Of a DNA stretch of 64,000 nucleotides, positions 27,224 through 35,772 are shown piece by piece. The DNA lies in contig NZ_FOKP01000007.1 of the NCBI RefSeq assembly GCF_900112185.1, positions 163,752 to 227,751 on the forward strand, given 5' to 3'. Origin of the DNA: Allobosea sp. CRIB-10 (GTDB lineage Bacteria > Pseudomonadota > Alphaproteobacteria > Rhizobiales > Beijerinckiaceae). Every line of letters starts with the position of its first letter. Position 1 is the first letter of the stretch. The notes under the pieces are model-generated. The model searched no databases and was not told where the DNA came from. It was given only the letters and a program-made list of their open reading frames with translations. The position numbers and the translations under genes are program-made.

Positions 27224-29911
27224 ATGAGCGAAACACCGCGCCGGACGGCGCTAGACCCGGTCCAGATGATCCGCAGGCGGCTGGAGCGCCTCGCTGCGGC
27301 ATCGCGGCTGTCGCTGGCCTGGGAACGCCTCTGGCCGAAGCTGTGGGCGCCGCTCTGCGTCCTCCTCGTCTTCCTCGCCGTCTCCTGGTTCGGGCTCTGG
27401 CTGCATCTGCCCTGGTGGGGGCGGGCCGCCGGCTCCGCGATCTTCGCTCTTCTCCTGCTCGCGAGCTTCTGGCCGGCCGTCAGCGGTCGCTGGCCCAGTC
27501 GCCGCGAGGCGCTGGCCCGGCTCGACCACTCGATGGGTGGGGCGCACCGCCCGGCGACCTCGCTGGAGGACACGCTCGCGGTCGGCGGCAAGGATCCGGT
27601 CTCGCAGGCACTGTGGACCCTGCATCTGCAACGCCAGAGCGCCCATGTCGCGGCACTGAAAGTCGCGCCGCCGCAACCGCGCATGGCCGGGCGCGACAAG
27701 CGCGCGCTGCGTGCGGCGCCATTGGTCGCGGCCGTCGCCGGTTTCTTCGTCGCCGGGCACGAGGCCCTGCCGCGGCTCAGCGCTGCGTTCGACTGGCGCG
27801 GGCCTGCGCTCGCGGCAGCCGCGGTCCGGATCGACGCCTGGATCGACCCGCCATCCTATACGCGCATGCCGCCGATCCTGATCGATTTCGGCAGGCTCGC
27901 CAGCCCGAACTTCAACGTGCCCGAGAAATCGACGGTGGTGGTGCGCATCGCCGGCAAGAGCGGAATGGATGTCGCGACCACCGGGCGCCTCGACGCCGTG
28001 CCGGTCGAGGGCAAGCCCGGTGAAGCCAAGCCCGCTGAAGCCAAGGCGGCGGCGACGAATACGGTCGCGGTGACCGAGAAGCGCTATCTCGTCGCCGGCG
28101 ACGGCACCTTGCGCATCACCGGCTCGGGCGCGCCGGCGCAAACGCTCAGCCTGCAAGCGGTCATCGACCAAAAGCCGGAGATCGCCTTCGCCGAGCCGCC
28201 CAAGGCGGTCAGCGGCGTGCAGGGCGGGCTCGGCATCAGCTATCGCGCCAAAGACGATTACGGCATCGCCTCGGCCGAGGTCCTGGTCTCGCGTGTCGGG
28301 CCGATTTCGGGCGGCCGTTCGCTGGTCGAGGCGCCCAAGCAGGTCTTGCCGGTGCCGCCCTCCGGCGAGGAGGAGATGAAGAGCACGGTCGACTTCTCGG
28401 CCCATCCCTGGGCCGGCGCCAAGGTCAATATGAGCCTCTCGGCGCGCGATGAGACCGGGCAGGAGGGGCGCAGCGAGGTTGTCGAGGTGACGCTGCCGCA
28501 GCGGACCTTCACCAAGCCGCTGGCCAAGGCGCTGGTCGAGCAGCGGCGCAAGCTGGTCATGGACGTGGACAATCGCAGGAAGGTCCAGCTCGCGCTCGAT
28601 GCGCTGATGATCGAGCCGGACCGCTTCATGAAGGAGACCGGCGTCTATTTGGGCATGCGGATGATCGGCGAAAGGCTGCGCCGCGCCGCCAGCGACGACC
28701 AGCTGCGCGAGACCGCCGAGATGATGTGGGCGCTCGCACTGCAGATGGAGGATGGCGATCTCTCGGATGCCGAACGGGCGCTGCGGGCGGCGCAGGAGAA
28801 TCTGGCGCAGGCGCTGGAGCGCGGCGCCTCCGAAGAGGAGATGAAGAAGCTCACCGAGGATCTGCGCCGCGCCATGGACCAGTTCATGCGCGAACTCGCC
28901 CAGCAATGGCAGCGCCAGCAACAGAACGGCGAGCAGAACCAGGCGCAGATGCCGGAGAATTTCCGCACGGTGACGCCGCGCGACCTGCAGAACATGCTCA
29001 ACCGGATCGAGGAGCTGACCAAGCGCGGCGACATGGCCGAGGCGCAGCGCCTGATGGAGGAGCTCAACAACCTCCTGAACAATCTCAAGACGGCGCGCCC
29101 CGGCCAGCAGGATCCGCGCCAGCGCGAGATGAACCAGGCGCTCGGCGATCTCGACCGGATGACACGCGAGCAGCAGCAATTGCGCGACGAGACTTATCAG
29201 CAGGATCAGCAGCGCCAGAACCGGGCCCAGCGCGGTCAGCGTCCAGGCCAGCAGCAGGCCCGCCCCGGCCAGCAAGGCCAGCGCCAGCAAGGACAGCAGG
29301 GCCAGCGCGGACAACGTGGCCAGCAACCCGGGCAGCAGCCCGGCGAGAATGGCGAAGAGGGCGAAGGCGAGGACGGCCAGAACGCCGAGGGCGGGCAGGG
29401 CCAGGGGCTGTCGCAGCGCCAGCAGGCCCTGCGCGAGCGGCTGCAGGATCTGCAGCGGCGGATGCGCGGCATGGGCGCCGACCCGGGCGAGCTCGGCGAG
29501 GCCGAGGACGCGATGCGCGAGGCCGAAGGCCAGCTCGGACAGGGCCAGGACGGGCAGGCGGTCGACTCGCAGGGGCGGGCGCTGGAGGCTTTGCGCAAGG
29601 GCGGCCAGAACCTCGCCCAGCAGATGCAGGGCGAGCCCGGCGAGGGCGAGGGCAACGAGAACGCCTATGGCGAGCCGGATGGGCGCCCTGCGGGCCGGCC
29701 CTCGGCCCAGCAACGTGACAACAATGATCCGCTCGGGCGTCCGCAGCGCCAGCGCGACTGGGCCGATGGCCGCGTGCGGGTGCCGGGTGCCGACGAGAGC
29801 GCGACGCAGCGGGCACGGCGCATCCTCGAGGAATTGCGCCGCCGCCTCGGCGATCCCCTGCGTCCGACCGAGGAGCTCGACTATCTCGAGCGCCTGCTGC
29901 GGCGGAATTGA
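27224..29911 (+). CDS. DUF4175 (TIGR02302) large membrane protein with Gln/Gly-rich tract
   Basis: 895 aa. Two membrane segments near residues 40-80 (VLLVFLAVSWFGLWL and SAIFALLLLASF), a third near residue 170 (APLVAAVAGFFVAG), then a long periplasmic or cytoplasmic part. Residues about 280-440 look like a beta-rich domain. From about 470 the chain is helical and charged, then very rich in Gln, Arg and Gly around residues 660-730 (runs such as GQQGQRQQGQQGQRGQRGQQ). The C-terminus is helical (RILEELRRRLGDPLRPTEEL). GGAG 6 nt before ATG 27224 sets the start. Typically follows lysA in Rhizobiales; function unknown. Confidence 0.85.
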   Translation: MSETPRRTALDPVQMIRRRLERLAAASRLSLAWERLWPKLWAPLCVLLVFLAVSWFGLWLHLPWWGRAAGSAIFALLLLASFWPAVSGRWPSRREALARLDHSMGGAHRPATSLEDTLAVGGKDPVSQALWTLHLQRQSAHVAALKVAPPQPRMAGRDKRALRAAPLVAAVAGFFVAGHEALPRLSAAFDWRGPALAAAAVRIDAWIDPPSYTRMPPILIDFGRLASPNFNVPEKSTVVVRIAGKSGMDVATTGRLDAVPVEGKPGEAKPAEAKAAATNTVAVTEKRYLVAGDGTLRITGSGAPAQTLSLQAVIDQKPEIAFAEPPKAVSGVQGGLGISYRAKDDYGIASAEVLVSRVGPISGGRSLVEAPKQVLPVPPSGEEEMKSTVDFSAHPWAGAKVNMSLSARDETGQEGRSEVVEVTLPQRTFTKPLAKALVEQRRKLVMDVDNRRKVQLALDALMIEPDRFMKETGVYLGMRMIGERLRRAASDDQLRETAEMMWALALQMEDGDLSDAERALRAAQENLAQALERGASEEEMKKLTEDLRRAMDQFMRELAQQWQRQQQNGEQNQAQMPENFRTVTPRDLQNMLNRIEELTKRGDMAEAQRLMEELNNLLNNLKTARPGQQDPRQREMNQALGDLDRMTREQQQLRDETYQQDQQRQNRAQRGQRPGQQQARPGQQGQRQQGQQGQRGQRGQQPGQQPGENGEEGEGEDGQNAEGGQGQGLSQRQQALRERLQDLQRRMRGMGADPGELGEAEDAMREAEGQLGQGQDGQAVDSQGRALEALRKGGQNLAQQMQGEPGEGEGNENAYGEPDGRPAGRPSAQQRDNNDPLGRPQRQRDWADGRVRVPGADESATQRARRILEELRRRLGDPLRPTEELDYLERLLRRN

Positions 29912-29913
29912 CG

Positions 29914-29943
29914 AAAGGCCGCGCCGAGCGCGGCCTTTCTTTT
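29914..29943 (+). terminator. Rho-independent terminator after the DUF4175 gene
   Basis: Perfect 11-bp stem AAAGGCCGCGC (29914-29924), loop CGA, GCGCGGCCTTT (29928-29938), followed by CTTTT. Also placed at the end of the convergent aminotransferase gene (stop at 29949). Confidence 0.9.
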
Positions 29944-29948
29944 AGGGC

Positions 29949-31250
29949 TCAGCCCGCCCGGTTGCCCGAAACCACCGCGAGCGCCGCGATGAAGCGGTCG
30001 AGGTCGGCTTCCGTCAGATAGGGCGCCGGCGAGATGCGGATGGTGTTGCCTTTGGCGACGCCGCCGCGGCGCACCGTCATCACCTTGTGCTGGTCGCGCA
30101 GCGCCGCGACGATCGCGTTGCAGTCGGCGGCGGAGCGCTTGCCGGTCAGCGCGAAGGAGGTGATGCCGGCGACCATCTCCGGATCGTCCGGCGTCTGGAT
30201 CTCGACGCCCTTGAGTTCGCGCGCCTTGGCGACCCAGTAATTGCGTAGATGGCGATAGCGCGCCTCCTTCGCCTGCGGGCCGACCTCCTGGTGCAAAGCG
30301 AGCGCTGCAGGCACGGCGAGCTGGGCGGCGAAGTTCGGGGTGCCGGTGTGGATGCGCGAGCGGACATCGTCAGCCTTGAAGTCCTCGTCGCCGTAATGGG
30401 TGTCGATATCAGCCAGACGCTCGCGGGCGATGTACATCAGGCCGACGCCGAGCGGCGCGCCGATCCATTTGTGCAGGTTGAAGCCGATGAAGTCGACGCC
30501 GAGGTCCTTCGCCCTGAAGTCGACCTGGCCCCAGCTATGGGCGGCGTCGAGGATGACGTCGATGCCGCGCGCTTTGGCCATGGCGGCGAGCTCCCGGACC
30601 GGCATCATCAGCCCGGTGCGATGGCTGATATGGGTGAGCAGAAGCAACTTCGTCTTCGGGTTGGCCGCGAGCGCTGCCTCATACGCCGCAAGCACATTGG
30701 CCTTGGTCGGCGGCTCGGGGATGTCGAACTTGGCGACCTCGACGCCACGCCGGCCCTTCAGCCAGTTCATCGCATACTGCATCGAATCGTAATCGAGATC
30801 GGCATAGAGCACGCCGTCGCCGGCTTTGAGCTTGTTGTAACCGGCGATCAGCGTCTGCAGCGCCTCGGTGGCGCCGCGCGTCAGCGCGATCTCCTCGCGG
30901 GCGACGCCGAGGAAATCGGCCAGCGGCGAGCGGACATTGTCGAGGTCCTGGCCGATCTTGGTGCGGGCGTAGACGGTGTTCTCGAAGTTCACGAAGTCGG
31001 TCAGGCGCTTGTACTCGGCCTTCACCGGCTCGGCCATGATGCCCCAATAGCCGTTCTCTAGGTTCACCATGTCGGGGGTGACGCTGTAGAGGCGCCGGAC
31101 CGCGTCCCAGTAGCCGGTGTCGGTGCCGAGATTGCTGGTCGGCAGGGCCGGAAGCGAGCGGGCGAGGGCGGGAGCGGCTGCAGCAGCGAGCGCGGCGGTA
31201 CCGAGACCGGCGAGCAGTGTGCGGCGGCTGAGAGTGGTGTGGTCGGTCAT
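29949..31250 (-). CDS. Tat-exported class V aminotransferase (isopenicillin N epimerase-like)
   Basis: 433 aa. A twin-arginine signal (LSRRTLLAGL followed by a hydrophobic alanine-rich stretch ending ALARS) marks it for folded export. The fold-type I PLP domain has NLENGYWG, ALTRGATEALQTLI, VILDAAHSWGQVDF and the PLP lysine in NLHKWIGAPLG. The family includes isopenicillin N epimerases, cysteine desulfurase-like proteins and selenocysteine lyases. Folded export with cofactor is rare for aminotransferases; substrates are unknown. Convergent with the DUF4175 gene. Confidence 0.88.
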   Translation of the reverse strand: MTDHTTLSRRTLLAGLGTAALAAAAAPALARSLPALPTSNLGTDTGYWDAVRRLYSVTPDMVNLENGYWGIMAEPVKAEYKRLTDFVNFENTVYARTKIGQDLDNVRSPLADFLGVAREEIALTRGATEALQTLIAGYNKLKAGDGVLYADLDYDSMQYAMNWLKGRRGVEVAKFDIPEPPTKANVLAAYEAALAANPKTKLLLLTHISHRTGLMMPVRELAAMAKARGIDVILDAAHSWGQVDFRAKDLGVDFIGFNLHKWIGAPLGVGLMYIARERLADIDTHYGDEDFKADDVRSRIHTGTPNFAAQLAVPAALALHQEVGPQAKEARYRHLRNYWVAKARELKGVEIQTPDDPEMVAGITSFALTGKRSAADCNAIVAALRDQHKVMTVRRGGVAKGNTIRISPAPYLTEADLDRFIAALAVVSGNRAG

Positions 31251-31387
31251 GGCGGAGGGCTTTCCTTGGGGCGGGGGCCCTCGCTAGACGCGCGCTATTT
31301 CAGGGCCATGACGGTCTTGGTTACGAACTTGTCCCCGCGTGGCGAAAGCGATGCATACTGGCGCAAAGCGCAGCCGGGAGTGCCGCC

Positions 31388-31990
31388 ATGTCGATGCAGG
31401 GATCGCCAGCCGAGGACGTACCGGTCGAGGAGCCGCAGGTTCCGCGGCTGCCGGATCTTGGCGTCACCGTCGCCCGGCTCGCGCGGCTTGCACCAATCGG
31501 CAAGGCCGAAATCATGAACAACCTTGCCCTGCATTTCGACCGGCTCGCGGCCGAGGCCGACCTGACGACGCCACTGCGGGTCTGCCACTTCCTGGCGCAG
31601 GCCGCGCATGAGACCGACCGTTTCCGCACACTCGAGGAGAAGGGCGGCAAGAAGCAGTTCGCCAAATACGAGGGGCGCGTCGATCTCGGCAACACCGAGC
31701 CGGGCGACGGTGCACGCTATCACGGGCGCGGCATCTTCCAGCTCACCGGCCGGGCCAATTACAGGCGCATCGGCCGGATGCTGAACATCGATCTTGAGGG
31801 GCGACCCGAGCTGGCGCTTGATCCGCGCATCTCGGTCCAGGTCGCCTTCGCCTATTGGCGCGACCGCAAGATCAACGCCGCCGCCGACCGCGACGACGCG
31901 GCCCGCGTCACCCAGTTGATCAATGGCGGCGCCAATGGCCTCGCCGACCGCCGCCAATTGCTGACGACGGCGAAAGGGATCTGGTTCTAG
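31388..31990 (+). CDS. GH19 family chitinase/endolysin-like enzyme
   Basis: 200 aa, cytoplasmic by sequence (no signal peptide). The GH19 catalytic glutamate is in FLAQAAHETDRFRTLEE. Further family blocks are RYHGRGIFQLTGRANYRRIG and TQLINGGANGLADRRQLL. Phage endolysins and bacterial predicted chitinases (COG3179) share this form. GGGAG 7 nt before ATG 31388. No holin, spanin or other phage gene is near, so it is either a phage leftover or a cell-wall enzyme released by another route. Confidence 0.85.
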   Translation: MSMQGSPAEDVPVEEPQVPRLPDLGVTVARLARLAPIGKAEIMNNLALHFDRLAAEADLTTPLRVCHFLAQAAHETDRFRTLEEKGGKKQFAKYEGRVDLGNTEPGDGARYHGRGIFQLTGRANYRRIGRMLNIDLEGRPELALDPRISVQVAFAYWRDRKINAAADRDDAARVTQLINGGANGLADRRQLLTTAKGIWF

Positions 31991-32090
31991 CGCATTTCCG
32001 TGTTTCTTCGAATCGCAAAAATGCTCTAGGCCCTTGTTTTATCGCATTTTCTTCACGCGAACCGGTATCCACTTCGCTCGAAAATGCTCT
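31989..32090. repeat. Two tandem palindromic interspersed-type elements
   Basis: First unit: AGCGCATTT (31989-31997) pairs with AAAATGCTCT (32017-32026). Second unit: ATCGCATTTT (32041-32050) pairs with AAAATGCTCT (32081-32090), with a centre containing GCGAACCGGTATCCACTTCGC. The sequence is of a form very common between genes in Rhizobiales. The first unit overlaps the GH19 stop codon. The rest of the gap, to 32232, shows no clear signal. Confidence 0.65.
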
Positions 32091-32232
32091 CGGTCTCTCT
32101 CTTCCGCCCGCCATCGTCATTGCAGCTGAGTATCGGCGGCCGCGCGCTCGGAGGCGTCGCAGCGCGGGCTCGCATCTCGGTGCCACAGGCTTCTTGGCGA
32201 CGTCGGGTGGCGGAGGAGGGGCCGGAGACCGG

Positions 32233-33420
32233 CTATCGCGTGGCCCCGAGCATCGTGTCAGGCGGCCGGCGCGGTCCCGCCAGACGCTCGACGAACCATT
32301 CGAACGGCCCCTTGGCGAAAACCCTGCTCCACAGCGAGGCCGCGATCAGCAGGGCGAAATAGACCAGCGCTGCCAAGCCGATGCAGGCAGCCGGCCCGAG
32401 TCGGCCATAGAGGCCAAGCCCATAGCCGAGAAAGATCAGCGCGCAGGCGATCGACTCGCTGATGTAAAGTGACAGCGACAAGCGGCCATCCGCCTGGAAG
32501 ATTCGCCCGATTCTGGCGCCGACGCGACTGTTGAAGACGTTCAGGCCGGCGCCGATCAGGACGAGGCTGAGCAGCGGCGGGAACACCCCGCGCAGGATCA
32601 GCTCCGCCGCGGCGAAGGCGGGCTTCATCGCGCCTGGCGGTGCCACCGCCACAGCTGCATAGGCAATGTTGCCGATGAGGGCCGGAAGCCAGAGCAGGCG
32701 AGCGATCGCGCCACCTTGCGTGGCCAGGCTGCTCAGCGGCGCGGAGCCGAGATATCGATAGGCCGCCGTGCCTAGGAAGAACATCATCGCGACATGCGGT
32801 AGCGTGATGAACGGCGAAAGCCCGTAGAATACCGCCCACTCGATCAGTCGATAGCGCGCGATGCCGAGGAAATCACCCGAGCGTTGCAACGCCACGGCGA
32901 CGGCATCGTTCCCGGTCCAGCCGTCAGGCTCGATGATGCCGACGACGCCCAGAAGCGTATGGGTGAGGATGGCGAGCAGCCACATCAGCGCCGCCGCCTT
33001 GACGAGGCGCAAGACCGACCACCGCGCCGCCAGCGGCAGGATCAGTCCCACCAGGGCGTAGGCCAGGAGGATATCGCCGGCGAAGAGCAGCAGCGCATGG
33101 GCGATGCCGAGCAGGCCGAGCGCCAGTAGCCTGCGCCGATAGCGCTCCGGGCCGTTGCTTTCGATCTGGCGCGCCGCGCCATAGCCGAAGAGGAAGGAGA
33201 AGATCAGGATGAACTTCGCCTCGAACAGCGCCTGGATCAGAAAAACCGCGAAACGGTCGAGCGCGCCGGGAAAGGCGGTGCGCCACCAGTCGCCGCCGAA
33301 GCCGAAGGGCATCGCGAAGAACGGCATGTTGACGACGAGGATGCCGAACAGCGCGACACCGCGGATCATGTCGATGGCCGGATCGCGCCCGGCAGCAGTC
33401 GTCGGAACAGGCGTCATCAC
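32233..33420 (-). CDS. DUF418 (YeiB-like) inner-membrane protein
   Basis: 395 aa polytopic membrane protein, about ten hydrophobic segments. N-terminal block DMIRGVALFGILVVNMPFF is the family hallmark (shared with heparan acetyltransferase-like proteins); the C-terminal DUF418 domain ends with FAKGPFEWFVERL. Function is unknown; acyl transfer or export has been proposed for related proteins. Its start overlaps the stop of the TetR gene by 4 nt, so it is in the TetR operon and probably a target of it. Confidence 0.85.
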   Translation of the reverse strand: MMTPVPTTAAGRDPAIDMIRGVALFGILVVNMPFFAMPFGFGGDWWRTAFPGALDRFAVFLIQALFEAKFILIFSFLFGYGAARQIESNGPERYRRRLLALGLLGIAHALLLFAGDILLAYALVGLILPLAARWSVLRLVKAAALMWLLAILTHTLLGVVGIIEPDGWTGNDAVAVALQRSGDFLGIARYRLIEWAVFYGLSPFITLPHVAMMFFLGTAAYRYLGSAPLSSLATQGGAIARLLWLPALIGNIAYAAVAVAPPGAMKPAFAAAELILRGVFPPLLSLVLIGAGLNVFNSRVGARIGRIFQADGRLSLSLYISESIACALIFLGYGLGLYGRLGPAACIGLAALVYFALLIAASLWSRVFAKGPFEWFVERLAGPRRPPDTMLGATR

Positions 33421-33935
33421 AGCTGCTCCGTCAGCTTCAGCAGGGTTTCGCGCGTCGTGGCGGCATCGCTCTCGTTCAGCCTGGTGAAGAAGGCGCCATC
33501 GACAGCGAGCCGGATGGCTATCGCGAGGCCGCGCGGCAGCCCGTCATCGCAGGCCGCTTCGAGCCAGCGCCGGTCAGCGTCAAGCAGCGGGACCAGCGCG
33601 GCGGACTCCGGCGGCAGGGCGGCGATCAGCGCCCCGAGCAGCCGGTCGATCTCGTCGCCATTGGTGAAGGCGACCCGGATATAGGCGCGCAGCCAGCGGC
33701 CGGGCCGGACCGGCTCGGTTTGCATCGCCTCGGCGATGGCGAATTCGGTCAGCGCGACGATGCCCTCGACCAGCGCGACGAGCAGCCGCTCCTTGTCGGG
33801 GAAATGATAGAGGATGCCGCCCTTACTGACGCCGGCCTCGGCTGCAAGGCGATCGAAGGTCAGCGCCTCGACACCGCTGCGGACGATGATCGCCCCGGCG
33901 GCTTCAAGCAATTCGGACTTCTTGCTTCGGCGCAT
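33417..33935 (-). CDS. TetR-family transcriptional regulator
   Basis: 172 aa. The N-terminal helix-turn-helix (EALTFDRLAAEAGVSKGGILYHF) is classical; the ligand domain follows with a TetR_C-type pattern (VRPGRWLRAYIRVAF). GGAGA is 7 nt before ATG 33935. A large palindrome lies 10 bp upstream (33946-33979), the expected place for autoregulation. Overlaps the downstream DUF418 gene by 4 nt, suggesting the membrane protein is regulated by the same ligand. Confidence 0.9.
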   Translation of the reverse strand: MRRSKKSELLEAAGAIIVRSGVEALTFDRLAAEAGVSKGGILYHFPDKERLLVALVEGIVALTEFAIAEAMQTEPVRPGRWLRAYIRVAFTNGDEIDRLLGALIAALPPESAALVPLLDADRRWLEAACDDGLPRGLAIAIRLAVDGAFFTRLNESDAATTRETLLKLTEQL

Positions 33936-33945
33936 GAGCGTATCT

Positions 33946-33979
33946 CCATAACTAAACCGTCTGGACGGTATAGTTATGG
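33946..33979. promoter_or_regulatory. 34-bp near-perfect operator palindrome for the TetR gene
   Basis: Left arm CCATAACTAAACCGTC (33946-33961), centre TG, right arm GACGGTATAGTTATGG (33964-33979). 15 of 16 arm positions pair. TATAGTTAT lies in the AT-rich part, so the promoter is probably covered. The inner core ACCGTC-TG-GACGGT is typical of TetR operators. Confidence 0.8.
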
Positions 33980-34010
33980 AATTTGCCGCTGATCGGCAAG
34001 GGGGCTGGAG

Positions 34011-34421
34011 CTACAGCCCGCCCATCTTGCAGACCAGCGCCCATTCCTCGTCCGTCACCGGCTGCACCGAGAGACGGAACGAGGTGACGAGCGACATCTT
34101 GGCGAGCTTCGGCTCGGCCTTGACCGCGGCGAGCGAGACCGGGTTCGGCAGGGGCTTCAGCGCCTTGAAGTCGACCAGCACCCAGGGCGGACCGGCCTCG
34201 ACCCAAGGATAATGCTCCTTGATCACCTCGGCGATGCCGACGACCTCAAGCCCTTCGTTGGAATGGTAGAAGAAGACCTGGTCGCCTTTCTTCATCGCCA
34301 TCAGGTTGAGCTTGGCGGTGTGGTTCTTCACCCCGTCCCAATGCGTGCCCTTGGCCCCCGTCTTGACCAGGTCGTCCCAGGAGAAGACCGAGGGTTCGGA
34401 TTTGATCAGCCAGTGCGCCAT
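34011..34421 (-). CDS. EVE-domain protein
   Basis: 136-aa single EVE domain, a PUA-like fold that binds modified nucleic-acid bases. N-terminus MAHWLIKSEPSVFSWDDLV and KGTHWDGVKNHTAKLNLMAM, then KGDQVFFYHSNEGLEVVG and GPPWVLVDFKALKPLPNPVS are diagnostic. Its start shares one base with the stop of the upstream 112-aa gene. It is the last gene of the tsaD-gpsA operon, which encodes a tRNA modification enzyme, so a link to modified RNA is plausible but not shown. Confidence 0.92.
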   Translation of the reverse strand: MAHWLIKSEPSVFSWDDLVKTGAKGTHWDGVKNHTAKLNLMAMKKGDQVFFYHSNEGLEVVGIAEVIKEHYPWVEAGPPWVLVDFKALKPLPNPVSLAAVKAEPKLAKMSLVTSFRLSVQPVTDEEWALVCKMGGL

Positions 34422-34759
34422 CAGCCTTCGTCCTCTTCCTTCTCTTCCTTCAGAGGCACCGGCGGTCGCGACGCCGCTTCGCCGTTCTCGTTCCAGAACC
34501 TGACCATCTCGCGTGTCAGCCCGGCATAATCCTGCGGGCTGAGCTCGACCCTGACCTCGCCCTCGCCGAAAGGCAGGATCAGCACGAAGCGATGCGCGTC
34601 CTCGGCCCGCCGGCGGCGCAGCTCGATCACCCGCCCGGCGATGCGCCCGGCGAGCGGCACCGGCTGGCTCTCGGCAATCAGCTCGGAGCCGGTCGTCTTG
34701 CGTACCTCGGCGATCCCTCGCGCCACGCGCTTCGTCAGATCGGACCAGTCATTCGCCAT
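34421..34759 (-). CDS. Orphan 112-aa protein between gpsA and EVE gene
   Basis: I do not recognise a family. Features: N-terminal helix MANDWSDLTKRVARGIAEVR, a beta-rich middle (PLAGRIAGRVIELRRR, FVLILPFGEGEVRVELS) and an acidic tail ending LKEEKEEDEG. No signal peptide or membrane segment. It sits 14 nt after gpsA and shares its last base with the EVE start, so it is co-transcribed. In other Rhizobiales I expect a YCII-type gene at this place; this protein does not look like one. Confidence 0.65.
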   Translation of the reverse strand: MANDWSDLTKRVARGIAEVRKTTGSELIAESQPVPLAGRIAGRVIELRRRRAEDAHRFVLILPFGEGEVRVELSPQDYAGLTREMVRFWNENGEAASRPPVPLKEEKEEDEG

Positions 34760-34773
34760 GCATGCCTCTCCGC

Positions 34774-35772
34774 TCAGTTTTCTGCCCGCACCGGCCGCGC
34801 CAGCAATTCCGCGACCGCCTCGCGCACCCCGACGCTGCCGGCGATGATGCTTGATACGGCCTCGGCGATCGGCATGTCGATCGCCTGCGCCCGCGCCATC
34901 TCGACCAGCACCGGAGCGGTGAAAGCGCCTTCGGCGAGCTTGCCACCCGATGCCTCGGCCGGCGACCGACCCTGCCCGAGCGCCTGGCCATAGGCGAAAT
35001 TGCGTGACTGGGCGGTGGCGCAGGAGAGCACGACGTCCCCCAGTCCCGAAAGTCCCATCAACGTCTCGGCCTGGGCGCCATGCGCCTCACCAAATCGGCG
35101 CAGCTCCGAGAAACCGCGCGCCACCAGCGCGGCGCGAGCGCTCTCGCCGAGGCCGAGGCCGATGGCGATGCCGGCGGCGATGGCGAGCACGTTCTTGGCG
35201 GCGCCGCCGATCTCGACGCCGCGCGGATCATTGCTGTGATAGATGCGCAGCGTCTGTGAGTTCAGCGCCTCGGCCAGCGCCTTCGCCAACGCGGCATCGG
35301 CGCAGGCGAGCGTCAGCGCCGTCGGCAGCCCCCGCGCGATGTCGGCGGCGAAGCTCGGCCCGGACAGCACCGCCGGAACCGCCTGTGGCAGCACCTGGGC
35401 GATGATCTGCGTGGTGAAGCGTCCGCTGCCTTGCTCGATGCCCTTGGCGGCGGAGATCACCGGCAGTCCGTGCGGAAGCGCCGGAGCAAGCAGCGTCGAG
35501 GCCGCACGCAAGGCCTGCGTCGGCACGGTTAGGATCAGCGCCTCGACCTGCGCAAGCGCCGCGCTGTCCGAAACCGGTTCGATCGCCGGGGGCAGCTTCG
35601 CGCCGGGCAATCGCGGTGCCTCGCGCTGGTCGCGCAAACTCGCCACGGTCTCCTCGTCGCGGGCCCAGAGGACGACGTGCCGCCCGGCCCGGGCCGCAGC
35701 GAGCGCCAGCGCCGTGCCGAAGGCGCCGGCGCCGGCGACACCGACCGTCTGGTAGCGGGCTCTTGCGCTCAC
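34774..35772 (-). CDS. gpsA: NAD(P)H-dependent glycerol-3-phosphate dehydrogenase
   Basis: Makes sn-glycerol 3-phosphate for phospholipids from dihydroxyacetone phosphate. 332 aa. Rossmann motif [18 protein letters not shown], then [25 protein letters not shown], catalytic lysine in [15 protein letters not shown] and NPxxVE-like tail [10 protein letters not shown]. The GTG at 35770-35772 overlaps the tsaD stop as GTGA; the open frame extends further but that part is arginine-rich shadow sequence. Confidence 0.95.
   Translation of the reverse strand: MSARARYQTVGVAGAGAFGTALALAAARAGRHVVLWARDEETVASLRDQREAPRLPGAKLPPAIEPVSDSAALAQVEALILTVPTQALRAASTLLAPALPHGLPVISAAKGIEQGSGRFTTQIIAQVLPQAVPAVLSGPSFAADIARGLPTALTLACADAALAKALAEALNSQTLRIYHSNDPRGVEIGGAAKNVLAIAAGIAIGLGLGESARAALVARGFSELRRFGEAHGAQAETLMGLSGLGDVVLSCATAQSRNFAYGQALGQGRSPAEASGGKLAEGAFTAPVLVEMARAQAIDMPIAEAVSSIIAGSVGVREAVAELLARPVRAEN

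Noticed and set aside
27251..29713. An 820-codon minus-strand frame under the DUF4175 gene
   Set aside because: Leucine/arginine/histidine-rich shadow of the Gln-rich coding strand; no start site or motif.
31388..33420. A prophage remnant around the GH19 gene
   Set aside because: No integrase, structural or regulatory phage genes; flanks are ordinary chromosomal genes.
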